Assembly (NCBI RefSeq): GCF_000720635.1
Contig: NZ_JOCF01000122.1
Coordinates: 1-11,857 of the forward strand
DNA length: 11,857 nt
Source: Streptomyces sp. NRRL WC-3742
GTDB lineage: Bacteria; Actinomycetota; Actinomycetes; Streptomycetales; Streptomycetaceae
Direction of reading: 5' to 3'
Shown: positions 1 through 5,842 of the stretch, in pieces
How positions within the stretch are numbered: the stretch's first letter is position 1
Layout of the letters: each line of letters opens with the position of its first letter
Made by a program: the position numbers and the translations under genes
The notes under the pieces: model-generated
Seen by the model: the letters and a program-made list of their open reading frames with translations, nothing else
What the model was told of the DNA's origin: nothing
Database searches by the model: none

Positions 1-123
1 GCGTGTGCGTGGGGGTGGGAGTGGGGCTCGGCGTGTGCGTGGGGCTCGGCGAGTGCGTCGGGGTGGGTGTCGGCGAAGGCGTGTGCGTAGGGGTGGGCGA
101 GGGGGTCGGGCTCGGGCTCGGGC
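1..123 (-). repeat. Low-complexity repeat coding for the Pro/Thr/Ser tail
   Basis: This G-rich stretch on the plus strand is made of imperfect repeats of ggggtggg, ggggctcgg and gcgtgtgcgt. In the minus-strand coding frame it encodes alternating Pro with Ser, Thr or His. It runs off the window edge, so the copy number cannot be given. Confidence 0.75.
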
Positions 124-613
124 ACGGATGGTGGTGATGATGGTGGTGCCCGCCGTGGCCCTCGTCGTGGTCCCCGTACGGGTCGTCCTCGTCCTCCTCC
201 GGCCGCCCCGGCTGCTGGTGCCGTACGCCGGCCGTCCCCGAGGGTGCGGGGGCGAGCGGGTACGCCTTCGGGGAGTGGCAGGGGTGGTGATGGTGGCCGT
301 GGTGCCGGTCCCCCGAGCCGGGTGCGATGCTCACGTCGACCTGGACGTCCACGTCCACGTCGACGTCCACGTGCCCGCCTGGCTGGACGCCGACCGACAC
401 GTCAGTCTCGTCGCAGACGCAGGTGTCGACGGAGGTGCCGTGCCCGTGCCCGTTCCCGCCGTGCCGCTCGACGCCGGAGGCGGTCGCGCCGCCGACCAGC
501 GCGAACATCGCGACCACGCCGACCGCCGCGCCGAGCCACCGCACCCGCCGCCCGGGGGCAGCCGCTCCGCCGCCCTCCGGCGGTATCCGTCGCAACTGCC
601 GACGCTGCGGCAT
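1..613 (-). CDS. Partial secreted/membrane-anchored His- and Asp-rich protein with Pro/Thr/Ser repeat tail
   Basis: I do not recognise a named family. The minus-strand frame is open from an ATG at 613 to the window edge (204 codons, no stop), so the C-terminus is missing. Residues 1-27 are basic and Pro/Gly-rich, and residues 28-46 are a hydrophobic segment ending in GGATASG, consistent with a signal peptide or anchor. Then come a CVC motif (65-67), an acidic DVDVDVDV run (82-93), His clusters (104-110, and seven His at 156-162 flanked by Cys112 and Cys164), and from about 165 a Pro/Thr/Ser/His tail (PSPTPTHT-like). The His, Cys and Asp clusters could bind divalent metal and the tail could span the cell wall; both are inference. 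A GAGAGG at 625-630, 11 nt upstream, favours this start; an in-frame ATG at 637 lacks a Shine-Dalgarno. It lies 197 nt downstream of the encapsulin gene, beyond a terminator, so it is probably transcribed separately. Confidence 0.7.
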   Translation of the reverse strand, partial: MPQRRQLRRIPPEGGGAAAPGRRVRWLGAAVGVVAMFALVGGATASGVERHGGNGHGHGTSVDTCVCDETDVSVGVQPGGHVDVDVDVDVQVDVSIAPGSGDRHHGHHHHPCHSPKAYPLAPAPSGTAGVRHQQPGRPEEDEDDPYGDHDEGHGGHHHHHHHPCPSPSPTPSPTPTHTPSPTPTPTHSPSPTHTPSPTPTPTHT

Positions 614-702
614 GGGTTCACACACCTCTCGGGTCATGTGCGGGACACGGAACGGGCTCGGGCCGCCGGGCAGGGAGGGGGCGACCGGGTGCGATCAGGC
701 GA

Positions 703-728
703 ACGGCCCGCCTCCGGGGGCGGGCCGT
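703..728 (-). terminator. Hairpin terminator downstream of the encapsulin gene
   Basis: There is a perfect inverted repeat with 10-bp arms ACGGCCCGCC (703-712) and GGCGGGCCGT (719-728) and a 6-nt loop. It lies 82 nt beyond the shell-gene stop codon and has no clear U-tract, as is common for Streptomyces terminators. It separates the shell gene from the His-rich protein gene. Confidence 0.7.
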
Positions 729-810
729 CCGTCATCAGGTGAAACGATCTTCGAGCCGGCCGGTTACGGTCCGCGTCGACCGAGGGCGGTCAGGGGCCGG
801 GCCACCGGGC

Positions 811-2217
811 TCAGTGGCGGCGGTGCGCGATCTCGACGTTCTCCAGCACGCCGACCGCGTCCGGCACCAGGATGGCGGCCGAGTAGTAGGCGCTGACGAG
901 GTAGGAGATGATCGCCTTCTCGTCGATACCCATGAACCGGACCGACAGCGAGGGCTGGTACTCGTCCGGGATGCCGGTCTGGTGCAGGCCGATGACGCCC
1001 TGGTTGTCCTCGCCGACACGGATCACCATGATGGAGCTGGTGTTCTCCTTGGAGATCGGGATCTTGCTGCACGGCAGGATCGGGACCCCGCGCCAGGCCG
1101 GCACCTGCTGCCCGCCGAGGTCGACGTGGTGCGGGTACAGGCCCCGGGCGTTGAGCTCGCGGCCGATCGCGGCGATGGTCTTCGGGTGCGCGAGCAGGTA
1201 GTCGGGGTCGCGGCGGCGGTTGAGCAGCTCGTCCAGGTCGTCCGGGGTGGGCGGGCCGGAGTGGGTCTGGATGCGCTGGTCGAAGTCGGCGTTGTTGAGC
1301 AGGCCGAACTCCGGGTTGTTGACGATCTCGTGCTCCTGGCGCTCGCGCAGCGCCTCGATGGTCAGACGGAGCTGGTGCTCGGTCTGGTTCATCGGCTGGT
1401 TGTAGAGGTCCGCGACGCGGGTGTGGATCTTGAGGATCGTCTGCGCGACGCTCAGCTCGTACTCGCGCGGCTTGAGCTCGTAGTCCACGAAGGCGCCGGG
1501 GAGTTCGTACTCGCCGTGGTGGCCGGAGGACATGGCGATCTCGGCCTCGCCACGCTCGTTCTGGGCCTGGAGGGGCAGCGAGAGGAAGGTCTGCAGGTGC
1601 TCCTGGAGACTCGGAGCGTTGTCGCGGATCGCGGCGAAGTCGGCGCGGGACAGGGTCAGGACGACACCGGCGGTGGCGGACTTGGCCGTGAACTCCCAGA
1701 TGGCGTCCGGGTTCAGCAGCGCGTCGTCACCGAAGCGGTCGCCGTCGCCGGCCACGCCGACCACGGTCTCGTCGCCGTACTTGCCGGTGCCGATCTGGTT
1801 GATCTTGCCGTGGGCGATCAGGAAGATGCGGTCCGCCGGCTCACCCTGGGTGGTGAGCACCTCGCCGGGGCCGAAGTCGCGCTGCTGGCAGCGGTCGGCG
1901 AGGGCGGTGAGCACCTCGTCGTCCTCGTAGCCGCGCAGGAGGGCGAGTTCGCCCAGCTCCTGCGGGATCACCCGGACCTGGGACCCGGTCTTGATGAACT
2001 CCACCACGCCGTTGCCCACCGAGTAGGTGAGACGACGGTTGACCCGGTAGGCACCACCGTTGGCCTGCACCCAGGGAAGGACCTTGAGCAGCCAGCGGGA
2101 GGTGATCTCCTGCATCTGCGGCGCGGACTTGGTGGTGGTGGCGAGGTTGCGGGCTGCGGCAGTCGCAAGGCTCTGCTGCCGGTCCTGCTGTGTCTCCGGG
2201 CTCGTGTCCACGGACAT
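811..2217 (-). CDS. Family 2B encapsulin nanocompartment shell protein (EshA/EshB-type, with cNMP-binding domain)
   Basis: The 468-aa product resembles the Streptomyces EshA/EshB and mycobacterial MMP-I proteins, now classed as family 2B encapsulins: HK97-fold shells carrying an inserted Crp-like cyclic-nucleotide-binding domain. Residues 1-40 form a polar N-arm. Residues 41-85 ([11 protein letters not shown]...) and about 225-468 are HK97-fold parts, ending in the conserved [21 protein letters not shown] and [15 protein letters not shown] stretches. Residues about 88-215 are the cNMP-type beta-roll, with FGDDALL at 162-168 where Crp-like proteins have their phosphate-binding cassette. The usual cassette Arg is not evident (EFTAKSA follows), so ligand binding is uncertain. 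I chose the ATG at 2217 because GGAG sits 9 nt upstream; longer starts at 2232 and 2250 lack a good site. Known 2B shells enclose terpene cyclases or prenyl synthases, but none is adjacent here. Streptomyces can carry more than one paralogue, so I give no symbol. Confidence 0.93.
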   Translation of the reverse strand: MSVDTSPETQQDRQQSLATAAARNLATTTKSAPQMQEITSRWLLKVLPWVQANGGAYRVNRRLTYSVGNGVVEFIKTGSQVRVIPQELGELALLRGYEDDEVLTALADRCQQRDFGPGEVLTTQGEPADRIFLIAHGKINQIGTGKYGDETVVGVAGDGDRFGDDALLNPDAIWEFTAKSATAGVVLTLSRADFAAIRDNAPSLQEHLQTFLSLPLQAQNERGEAEIAMSSGHHGEYELPGAFVDYELKPREYELSVAQTILKIHTRVADLYNQPMNQTEHQLRLTIEALRERQEHEIVNNPEFGLLNNADFDQRIQTHSGPPTPDDLDELLNRRRDPDYLLAHPKTIAAIGRELNARGLYPHHVDLGGQQVPAWRGVPILPCSKIPISKENTSSIMVIRVGEDNQGVIGLHQTGIPDEYQPSLSVRFMGIDEKAIISYLVSAYYSAAILVPDAVGVLENVEIAHRRH

Positions 2218-2253
2218 CGCAGGGGTCTCCATTTCGTGAGGTCGGGCCATGGA

Positions 2254-2304
2254 CAGGGCGTAGCTGACCGCCCTGGCGCATGCCGCGACGGATCGTCAGA
2301 TCCG
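2254..2304 (-). promoter_or_regulatory. Two dyads in the leader of the encapsulin gene
   Basis: Two perfect inverted repeats lie 37-87 nt upstream of the chosen start. Arms CAGGGCG (2254-2260) and CGCCCTG (2269-2275) are separated by 8 nt. Arms CGGATC and GATCCG (2289-2294 and 2299-2304) are separated by 4 nt. They could be operators or 5' leader hairpins; the sequence does not tell which. Confidence 0.45.
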
Positions 2305-2601
2305 CCTGTTGGTGGGGGGTTCGACGAGGTTCGGGAGCACGGTCACCAGCTCCCGGCCACCCCTCGGGAACCCTAGATCACCAGGGACCGGCACCGCCTG
2401 TACGGCGGCCCAGTACCCCCCGATAGGGTGAATCTCGGGAAGTATGGCCCCGGCGCGGCCGCGATGTGTCCGTCAACCCGCCGCAGGGGCGGGGAGGGTG
2501 CCGCGCATCCCGCCAGGCACCGGTACGGGGGTGGCCGGCACCTGACGGGAGTCCACGGCGTGCAGGCGGGCGGCGAGCGCTCCTGATGTCCTGCACATGA
2601 C

Positions 2602-2623
2602 CACTGACCCTAGGGGGTCGGTG
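2602..2623 (-). terminator. Dyad downstream of mocR, possible terminator
   Basis: Arms CACTGACCC (2602-2610) and GGGTCGGTG (2615-2623) flank a 4-nt loop. The core GACCC/GGGTC is perfect. The outer part has one position that pairs as G-U on the plus strand but is an A-C mismatch on the minus strand. It lies about 210 nt beyond the mocR stop, so the assignment as its terminator is weak. Confidence 0.35.
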
Positions 2624-2759
2624 TCCGGAACGTTGCGGGGCGCGGGCCGATCCCGTACGGACGGATGAGTCCGCAGCGGACGCGGCGTACCCTGTCGCCA
2701 CGTTCCGCCCCCGTCGGCCGCCCCCGGGCCCTACCCTGCGCCCCTGCCGCCGGACCCGC

Positions 2760-2849
2760 GAGACGGGGGCTCAGGAGACGGGGGCTCAGAAAGCGGGCAC
2801 TCAGGTAGCGGGCGTTCAGGTAGCGGGCGTTCAGGAGACGGGCGACGGG
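2760..2849 (-). repeat. 15-bp tandem repeat spanning the mocR stop codon
   Basis: Six 15-bp units run end to end: 2760-2774 and 2775-2789 (identical), 2790-2804, 2805-2819 and 2820-2834 (identical), and 2835-2849 (partial, coding). The shared core is a-g-c/a-g-g-g followed by t-c-a on the plus strand. On the minus strand each of the five non-terminal units supplies a TGA, all in the mocR frame and 15 nt apart (2833, 2818, 2803, 2788 and 2773). The array therefore looks like repeated duplication of the last codons plus stop. Confidence 0.9.
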
Positions 2850-4297
2850 AGGATCGCGCAGAGGGCGGCCAGCGCGGAGGCGTAGGCGTGCTCGGGCGGG
2901 GTGGCGTAGCCGACGACGAGGCCCTCCGCCGGCGGGGTCGCGACCGGGTCCGCCGCCGGGTGGCGGAAGTCGGCGAGGCCCTCCACGGCGAGCCCGTGGT
3001 ACGCGGCGGCCTTGAGGACGGAGCGCTCGGTGCCCGCCTCCAGCCGCAGCACCGCGTGCAGCCCCGCCGCGACGCCGGTCACCTCCACGTGCGGGGCGTT
3101 CGCCTCGAGCGCGGCCACCAGCCGGTCGCGGCGCTCCCGGTAGCTGCGGCGCATCCGGCGCACGTGCCGGTCGTAGCCGCCGGAGTCGATGAACTCGGCG
3201 AGGGTGAGCTGGTCCAACGCGCTGGCCCAGCCCTCCCGTTCGCCCTTCGCCGCGAGGACCCGGTCGACCAGGTGGTCGGGCAGGACCATCCACCCCAGGC
3301 GCAGCGCGGGGCTGAGGCTCTTGCTGACGCTGCCGAGGTAGACGACCCGCTCGGGGTCCAGGCCCTGGACGGCGCCGACCGGCTGCCGGTCGTAGCGGAA
3401 CTCGCCGTCGTAGTCGTCCTCCACGACGAGCCCGCCGCGCCCGCGCGCCCAGTCGATGACGGCGGCGCGGCGGGCAGCGTGCAGCGGCCCGCCGGTGGGG
3501 AACTGGTGGGCGGGGGTGAGCAGCGCCGTGCGGACGTCCGGGTGCCGGTCCAACTCCGCGACGTCGGCGCCGTGTTCGTCGACGGCCAGCGGCCTGGTGG
3601 CGACGCCCGCGGCGGCGAGCAGTCCGCGGTGGAAGCCGAGCCCGTACGCCTCGACGGCGAGCGGCCCGTTGCTCCCGGGCGGGAGGACGGGGGCGGCGCC
3701 GTCGAAGAGCAGGCGCAGGGCGTGGGCGAAGCCGGAGCAGACGACGATCCGGTCGGGGTCGGTGCGCACGCCCCGGGAGCGGGCGAGGTAGTCGGCGAGG
3801 ACGGCGCGCAGTTCGCGCCGGCCCTGGGGGTCGCCGGGGCCGAAGGCTTCGTTGGGCGCGGCGGTGAGGGCGCGGCGGGCGGCGGCGAGCCAGGCGGTGC
3901 GGGGGAAGGCGGCGGCGTCGGGCCGGCCCTGGCGCAGGTCGTGGAGGGGGCCGGGGCGCTTGGTGGGGCGCCGGGGCCGGGCGGCGGACGTGGGGGCGGC
4001 GCGTTCGGCGACGGTGGTGCCGGAGCCCTGGCGGGCGGTGAGCCAGCCTTCGGCGACGAGTTCGGCGTACGCCTCGGCGGCGGTGTTGCGGGCTAGGCCG
4101 AGGTCGGCAGCGAGGGTGCGGTAGGGCGGCAGCCGGGTGCCGGGGGCGAGGCGTCCGCTGCGGATGGCCTCGCGCAGGGCGGTCATGAGGGCTGCGCGGC
4201 GGCCTCCGGTGGCGGAGAGGTCGAGGTGCAGGTCGCTGCCGGTGGGGTGGGCCGGCCCGGTGGGACGCGTTCCCGGCGCGCCCGGCGTGTCCGTCAT
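2831..4297 (-). CDS. MocR/PdxR-type GntR-family regulator with aminotransferase-fold domain
   Basis: The 488-aa product has the two-part layout of MocR regulators. An N-terminal GntR winged helix (about 35-98, including LPPYRTLAADLGLARNTAAEAY) is joined by a basic, Pro-rich linker (about 100-118) to a fold-type I aminotransferase-like domain (about 120-488). PLP-site signatures are present: TPAHQFPTGG (261-270), EDDYDGEFRY (293-302), and SVSKSLSPALRLGW with the Schiff-base Lys at 326. MocR proteins usually sense PLP or an amino-compound adduct and control a neighbouring metabolic or transport gene; the target here is unclear because no divergent gene is adjacent. I chose the ATG at 4297 because the product then begins just ahead of the winged helix and a -10-like TAGGGT lies 8 nt upstream, suggesting a leaderless transcript. 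A longer ORF to 4375 adds only an unconserved-looking extension. The stop lies inside a 15-bp repeat. Confidence 0.93.
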   Translation of the reverse strand: MTDTPGAPGTRPTGPAHPTGSDLHLDLSATGGRRAALMTALREAIRSGRLAPGTRLPPYRTLAADLGLARNTAAEAYAELVAEGWLTARQGSGTTVAERAAPTSAARPRRPTKRPGPLHDLRQGRPDAAAFPRTAWLAAARRALTAAPNEAFGPGDPQGRRELRAVLADYLARSRGVRTDPDRIVVCSGFAHALRLLFDGAAPVLPPGSNGPLAVEAYGLGFHRGLLAAAGVATRPLAVDEHGADVAELDRHPDVRTALLTPAHQFPTGGPLHAARRAAVIDWARGRGGLVVEDDYDGEFRYDRQPVGAVQGLDPERVVYLGSVSKSLSPALRLGWMVLPDHLVDRVLAAKGEREGWASALDQLTLAEFIDSGGYDRHVRRMRRSYRERRDRLVAALEANAPHVEVTGVAAGLHAVLRLEAGTERSVLKAAAYHGLAVEGLADFRHPAADPVATPPAEGLVVGYATPPEHAYASALAALCAILPSPVS

Positions 4298-4305
4298 GTC
4301 CACGC

Positions 4306-4335
4306 ACCCTACCGGCCGCCCGTGCCCCGCTTCAC
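4306..4335 (-). promoter_or_regulatory. Candidate promoter of the MocR gene (leaderless)
   Basis: On the minus strand GTGAAG (4335-4330) and TAGGGT (4311-4306) are 18 bp apart, resembling the Streptomyces vegetative form TTGACN-N16-18-TAGRRT. Only 8 nt separate the -10 hexamer from the ATG at 4297, so transcription would start at or next to the start codon. This is pattern matching by eye. Confidence 0.4.
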
Positions 4336-4383
4336 CACCGGGCTCCCCGGCTCCTTGCGACGCGAGTTGCTGCACGACCTACC

Positions 4384-4455
4384 GCACGGCGCGCGGCACG
4401 GCGCGCGGCACGGCGCGCGGCACGGCTTGCGGCACGGCTTACTACGCGGTTTGCG
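4384..4455. repeat. 12-bp tandem repeat between usp and mocR
   Basis: Six 12-bp units follow one another: three identical gcacggcgcgcg (4384-4395, 4396-4407, 4408-4419), then gcacggcttgcg (4420-4431), gcacggcttact (4432-4443) and acgcggtttgcg (4444-4455). Units decay toward the usp stop codon at 4481. On the minus strand the array lies within about 100 nt downstream of usp. Confidence 0.9.
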
Positions 4456-4469
4456 ACACCGCCGTGCCG
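4430..4469 (-). terminator. Hairpin after usp, possible terminator
   Basis: Arms CGGCACGGC (4430-4438) and GCCGTGCCG (4461-4469) form a 9-bp stem with a 22-nt loop. The loop region contains an alternative small hairpin, GCGGT/ACCGC (4446-4450 and 4458-4462). The left arm comes from the 12-bp repeat, so several registers could pair with the right arm. It starts about 12 nt after the usp stop. Confidence 0.5.
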
Positions 4470-4480
4470 GCCGCCACGAC

Positions 4481-4969
4481 CTACGGCACGACGGTCACGG
4501 GCCAGCGGCCCGCCTTCACCAGGCGCACCGCCACCGAGCCGATGACCTTGTGCCCCGCCTGCTCGGAGACGCCGACGACCACGGCGTCGGCGCGCAGCTC
4601 GTCGGCGAGCTTGGCGAGGCCCGTATAGGGGTCGCCGCGCATGGTCAGGAACTGCCAGTCGACGCGCCACACCTCGCGGACGTGTTCCTCCGCCTCGCGC
4701 AGTGCGGCGAGGAGCTCGTCGGCGATCTCCTGGGTGGTCTCCTCGACGACGGCACCGGCGAGGGCGGTGGCCGCGCCGAGGACGGGCTGGATGTAGACGA
4801 CGGCGAGGAGGGCTCCCTGGCGGCGGGCGAGCCCGGCGGCGTAGGCGGTGGCGCGCCAGGAGGACTCGGAGCCGTCGAGGCCGGCCACGATCACCTTGGG
4901 GCCGTCGGTGCCCAGTTCGAAGCCTTCTGGGGCGGTGGCCGCCTCGGCTGCGTCGCTCTCGTTGCTCAT
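4481..4969 (-). CDS. Universal stress protein (UspA family)
   Basis: The 162-aa product is a single Usp domain preceded by about 23 polar residues. The first strand and Asp are seen in KVIVAGLDGSESSWRA (25-40), then LLAVVYIQPV (54-63), a long helix (about 75-100), and RGDP (111-114). The C-terminal nucleotide-loop region is VVGVSEQAGHKVIGSVAVRLV (131-151), followed by the final strand PVTVV. The classical ATP loop G-x2-G-x9-G-S/T is shortened to G-x5-G-x4-G-S, so ATP binding cannot be assumed. Usp proteins act in the cytoplasm in stress and dormancy responses. The ATG at 4969 gives the usual family length; a longer frame to 5125 adds a Pro/His-rich stretch with no family likeness. No strong Shine-Dalgarno is visible. 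It is divergent from the Rpf gene and shares its 416-bp upstream region. Confidence 0.9.
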   Translation of the reverse strand: MSNESDAAEAATAPEGFELGTDGPKVIVAGLDGSESSWRATAYAAGLARRQGALLAVVYIQPVLGAATALAGAVVEETTQEIADELLAALREAEEHVREVWRVDWQFLTMRGDPYTGLAKLADELRADAVVVGVSEQAGHKVIGSVAVRLVKAGRWPVTVVP

Positions 4970-5110
4970 GGCGATGAGGCTATGCCCCGCCACCGGAGGT
5001 GCACGCACCGGGCACTCCGGGTGAGGGCTGTGGTGCGGGCCACCCCGGGCGCTGGCCGGGGCGGCGGTTTCCGTACCGGGGGCGGGCGGATGGTCACGCT
5101 CTGTCGACGA

Positions 5111-5126
5111 TGTGGGCGGCCTCACA
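5111..5126. promoter_or_regulatory. Candidate Crp-binding site 1
   Basis: TGTGG-N6-TCACA matches the general Crp palindrome TGTGA-N6-TCACA at 9 of 10 defined positions. Its centre is 26 bp from the second site. It could act on the Rpf gene (about 268 bp downstream) or on usp (about 150 bp away on the other strand). Confidence 0.5.
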
Positions 5127-5136
5127 GCGCCTCCGC

Positions 5137-5152
5137 GGTGACGGGCGCCACT
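5137..5152. promoter_or_regulatory. Candidate Crp-binding site 2
   Basis: GTG-ACGGGC-GCCAC (5138-5151) is an exact fit to the S. coelicolor Crp motif GTG-N6-GNCAC as I recall it. Crp control of a Streptomyces rpf gene is known (rpfA), which makes the placement plausible. Confidence 0.55.
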
Positions 5153-5166
5153 TGGGAGGGCGATTT

Positions 5167-5216
5167 GATCTTGGAAATGGATGCAAAACGGACCAAATCA
5201 TCGCATTTCCTTGATC
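5167..5216 (+). promoter_or_regulatory. AT-rich dyad upstream of the Rpf gene
   Basis: A long imperfect inverted repeat pairs GATC (5167-5170) with GATC (5213-5216), GGAAATG (5173-5179) with CATTTCC (5204-5210) and GATG (5180-5183) with CATC (5199-5202), with a TT/TT internal loop, one bulged G and a 15-nt loop. A competing pairing, GATTTG (5162-5167) with CAAATC (5194-5199), shares bases with it. It may be a protein operator or, if transcribed, a switching RNA hairpin. Confidence 0.5.
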
Positions 5217-5262
5217 CTTACGCCCGGTAACACCCCTCTGACGTGCTCAAACCTCCGAATCC

Positions 5263-5292
5263 TTGAAACCGCCACAACAGCCCCCGTACCTT
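5263..5292 (+). promoter_or_regulatory. Candidate promoter of the Rpf gene
   Basis: TTGAAA (5263-5268) and TACCTT (5287-5292) are 18 bp apart, a fair match to a housekeeping-type actinomycete promoter. Transcription would start near 5299, giving an 87-nt leader. If this is the true promoter, the AT-rich dyad lies upstream as DNA and is not in the RNA. Confidence 0.35.
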
Positions 5293-5385
5293 CGAACTCG
5301 TTGCACCGAGCGACGTCCCCCGAAACCGACGGCCTTCCGAGGGCCTGGTTCCGTACGCTCGCCGCCCCCCTTCGAGAGGAACTTC

Positions 5386-5781
5386 ATGACTTTCCGTAAC
5401 GAGACCGCCGCTGCCACCACCACTGCCACCCCGAAGCGCCGCAACCGCGTCCGGATGGCTCTGATGGCCGGGGCGCTCACCGCCCTGCCCGTGGCCGGCC
5501 TCGTCACGGCGACCAGCGCCTCCGCCGCCCCGGCCACCGTCTGGGACAAGGTCGCGGACTGTGAGGCCACGGGTAACTGGGCCATCAACTCCGGCAACGG
5601 CTTCTACGGCGGCCTGCAGTTCACCTCCAGCACCTGGGCCGCCTTCGGTGGCACCGCGTACGCCTCGCAGGCCAACCAGGCCACCAAGGACCAGCAGATC
5701 TCCATCGGCGAGAAGGTCCTCGCCGCCCAGGGCCCCGGCGCCTGGCCCGTCTGCTCCGTCAAGGCCGGCCTGAGCAAGTAA
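5386..5781 (+). CDS. Secreted single-domain Rpf (resuscitation-promoting factor) transglycosylase
   Basis: The 131-aa precursor has a basic N-region (KRRNRVR, 17-23), a hydrophobic core (24-42) and a likely signal-peptidase site after ASA at about 47. The mature part (about 48-131) is one Rpf domain: VWDKVADCEATGNWAIN carries the expected catalytic Glu60, and Cys59 and Cys123 are placed for the family's disulfide. NGFYGGLQFTSSTWAAFGG (71-89) and the ISIGEKVLAAQGPGAWPVC end (105-123) are typical. Rpf enzymes cleave the peptidoglycan glycan backbone and promote spore germination or exit from dormancy. No LysM or other wall-binding domain is present, so the enzyme is probably freely secreted. 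AGAGGA lies 5 nt before the ATG. A strong terminator follows 16 nt after the stop, so it is monocistronic. Crp-like sites upstream fit known Crp control of rpfA. Several rpf paralogues exist in Streptomyces, so no letter is assigned. Confidence 0.94.
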   Translation: MTFRNETAAATTTATPKRRNRVRMALMAGALTALPVAGLVTATSASAAPATVWDKVADCEATGNWAINSGNGFYGGLQFTSSTWAAFGGTAYASQANQATKDQQISIGEKVLAAQGPGAWPVCSVKAGLSK

Positions 5782-5797
5782 GGCCGCCCGCACGCGA

Positions 5798-5831
5798 GAG
5801 CCGCCGCACCCCGTCCGGGGTGTGGCGGCTT
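5798..5831 (+). terminator. Strong hairpin terminator after the Rpf gene
   Basis: Arms AGCCGCC-G-CACCCC (5799-5812) and GGGGTG-T-GGCGGCT (5817-5830) form 14 pairs including one G-T wobble, with a 4-nt loop (GTCC). It starts 16 nt after the Rpf stop and ends 61 nt beyond the stop of the converging MFS gene, so it may serve both strands. Confidence 0.85.
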
Positions 5832-5842
5832 CGTCGTTCCCG

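Larger units (their letters stand above)
2218..2830. other. 613-bp intergenic region between mocR and the encapsulin gene
   Basis: I find no convincing gene here. A 107-codon minus frame (2378-2701) is Arg/Pro/Gly-rich and unlike a protein. The region holds the shell-gene leader with two dyads (2254-2304), a TAGGGT -10-like hexamer on the minus strand at 2370-2375 without a recognisable -35, and small dyads at 2477-2493 (CCCGCC/GGCGGG), 2602-2623 and 2669-2681 (GTCCGC-A-GCGGAC). The 15-bp tandem repeat begins at 2760. The shell-gene promoter must lie in this region, but I cannot place it with confidence. Confidence 0.6.
4970..5385. other. 416-bp divergent intergenic region between usp and the Rpf gene
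   Basis: No gene is credible here. The half near usp is very GC-rich and carries a GGTGC/GCACC dyad (4998-5009). The centre holds two Crp-like palindromes (5111-5126 and 5137-5152). From about 5161 to 5300 base composition drops sharply toward AT, with the 5167-5216 dyad and a candidate Rpf promoter. An 87-nt leader ends in a strong ribosome-binding site. I did not see the conserved blocks of the c-di-AMP (ydaO-type) riboswitch that precedes some actinobacterial rpf genes. Confidence 0.6.

Noticed and set aside
244..2376. Very long plus-strand open frame (710 codons) opposite the encapsulin gene
   Set aside because: Its sequence is the antisense shadow of the shell gene, with composition typical of GC-rich opposite-strand frames and no recognisable domain.
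2413..2418. GGGTAC as a SigB-type -10 element for the encapsulin gene
   Set aside because: No GNNT element at the required 14-16 bp spacing; the nearest candidate is 12 bp away.
2378..2701. 107-codon minus frame in the mocR-encapsulin gap
   Set aside because: Arg/Gly/Pro-rich without family likeness, no good ribosome-binding site, and it runs across several dyads.
2831..4297. MocR protein as encapsulin cargo because its PLP fold recalls cysteine desulfurase cargos
   Set aside because: It has a full winged-helix DNA-binding domain and MocR motifs; desulfurase cargo belongs to family 2A shells.
2610..4307. Long minus-strand frame overlapping mocR in another register
   Set aside because: Extreme Arg/Pro/Gly content and no domain; the MocR frame carries every expected motif.
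4384..4455. 12-bp array as a CRISPR-like locus
   Set aside because: Units are contiguous with no spacers and no cas genes are present.
5161..5385. c-di-AMP (ydaO-type) riboswitch in the Rpf leader
   Set aside because: Known for some actinobacterial rpf genes, but I could not find its conserved blocks here.
5181..5399. 72-codon plus frame upstream of and overlapping the Rpf start
   Set aside because: Poor codon pattern for this genome, begins inside the AT-rich dyad and has no convincing ribosome-binding site.
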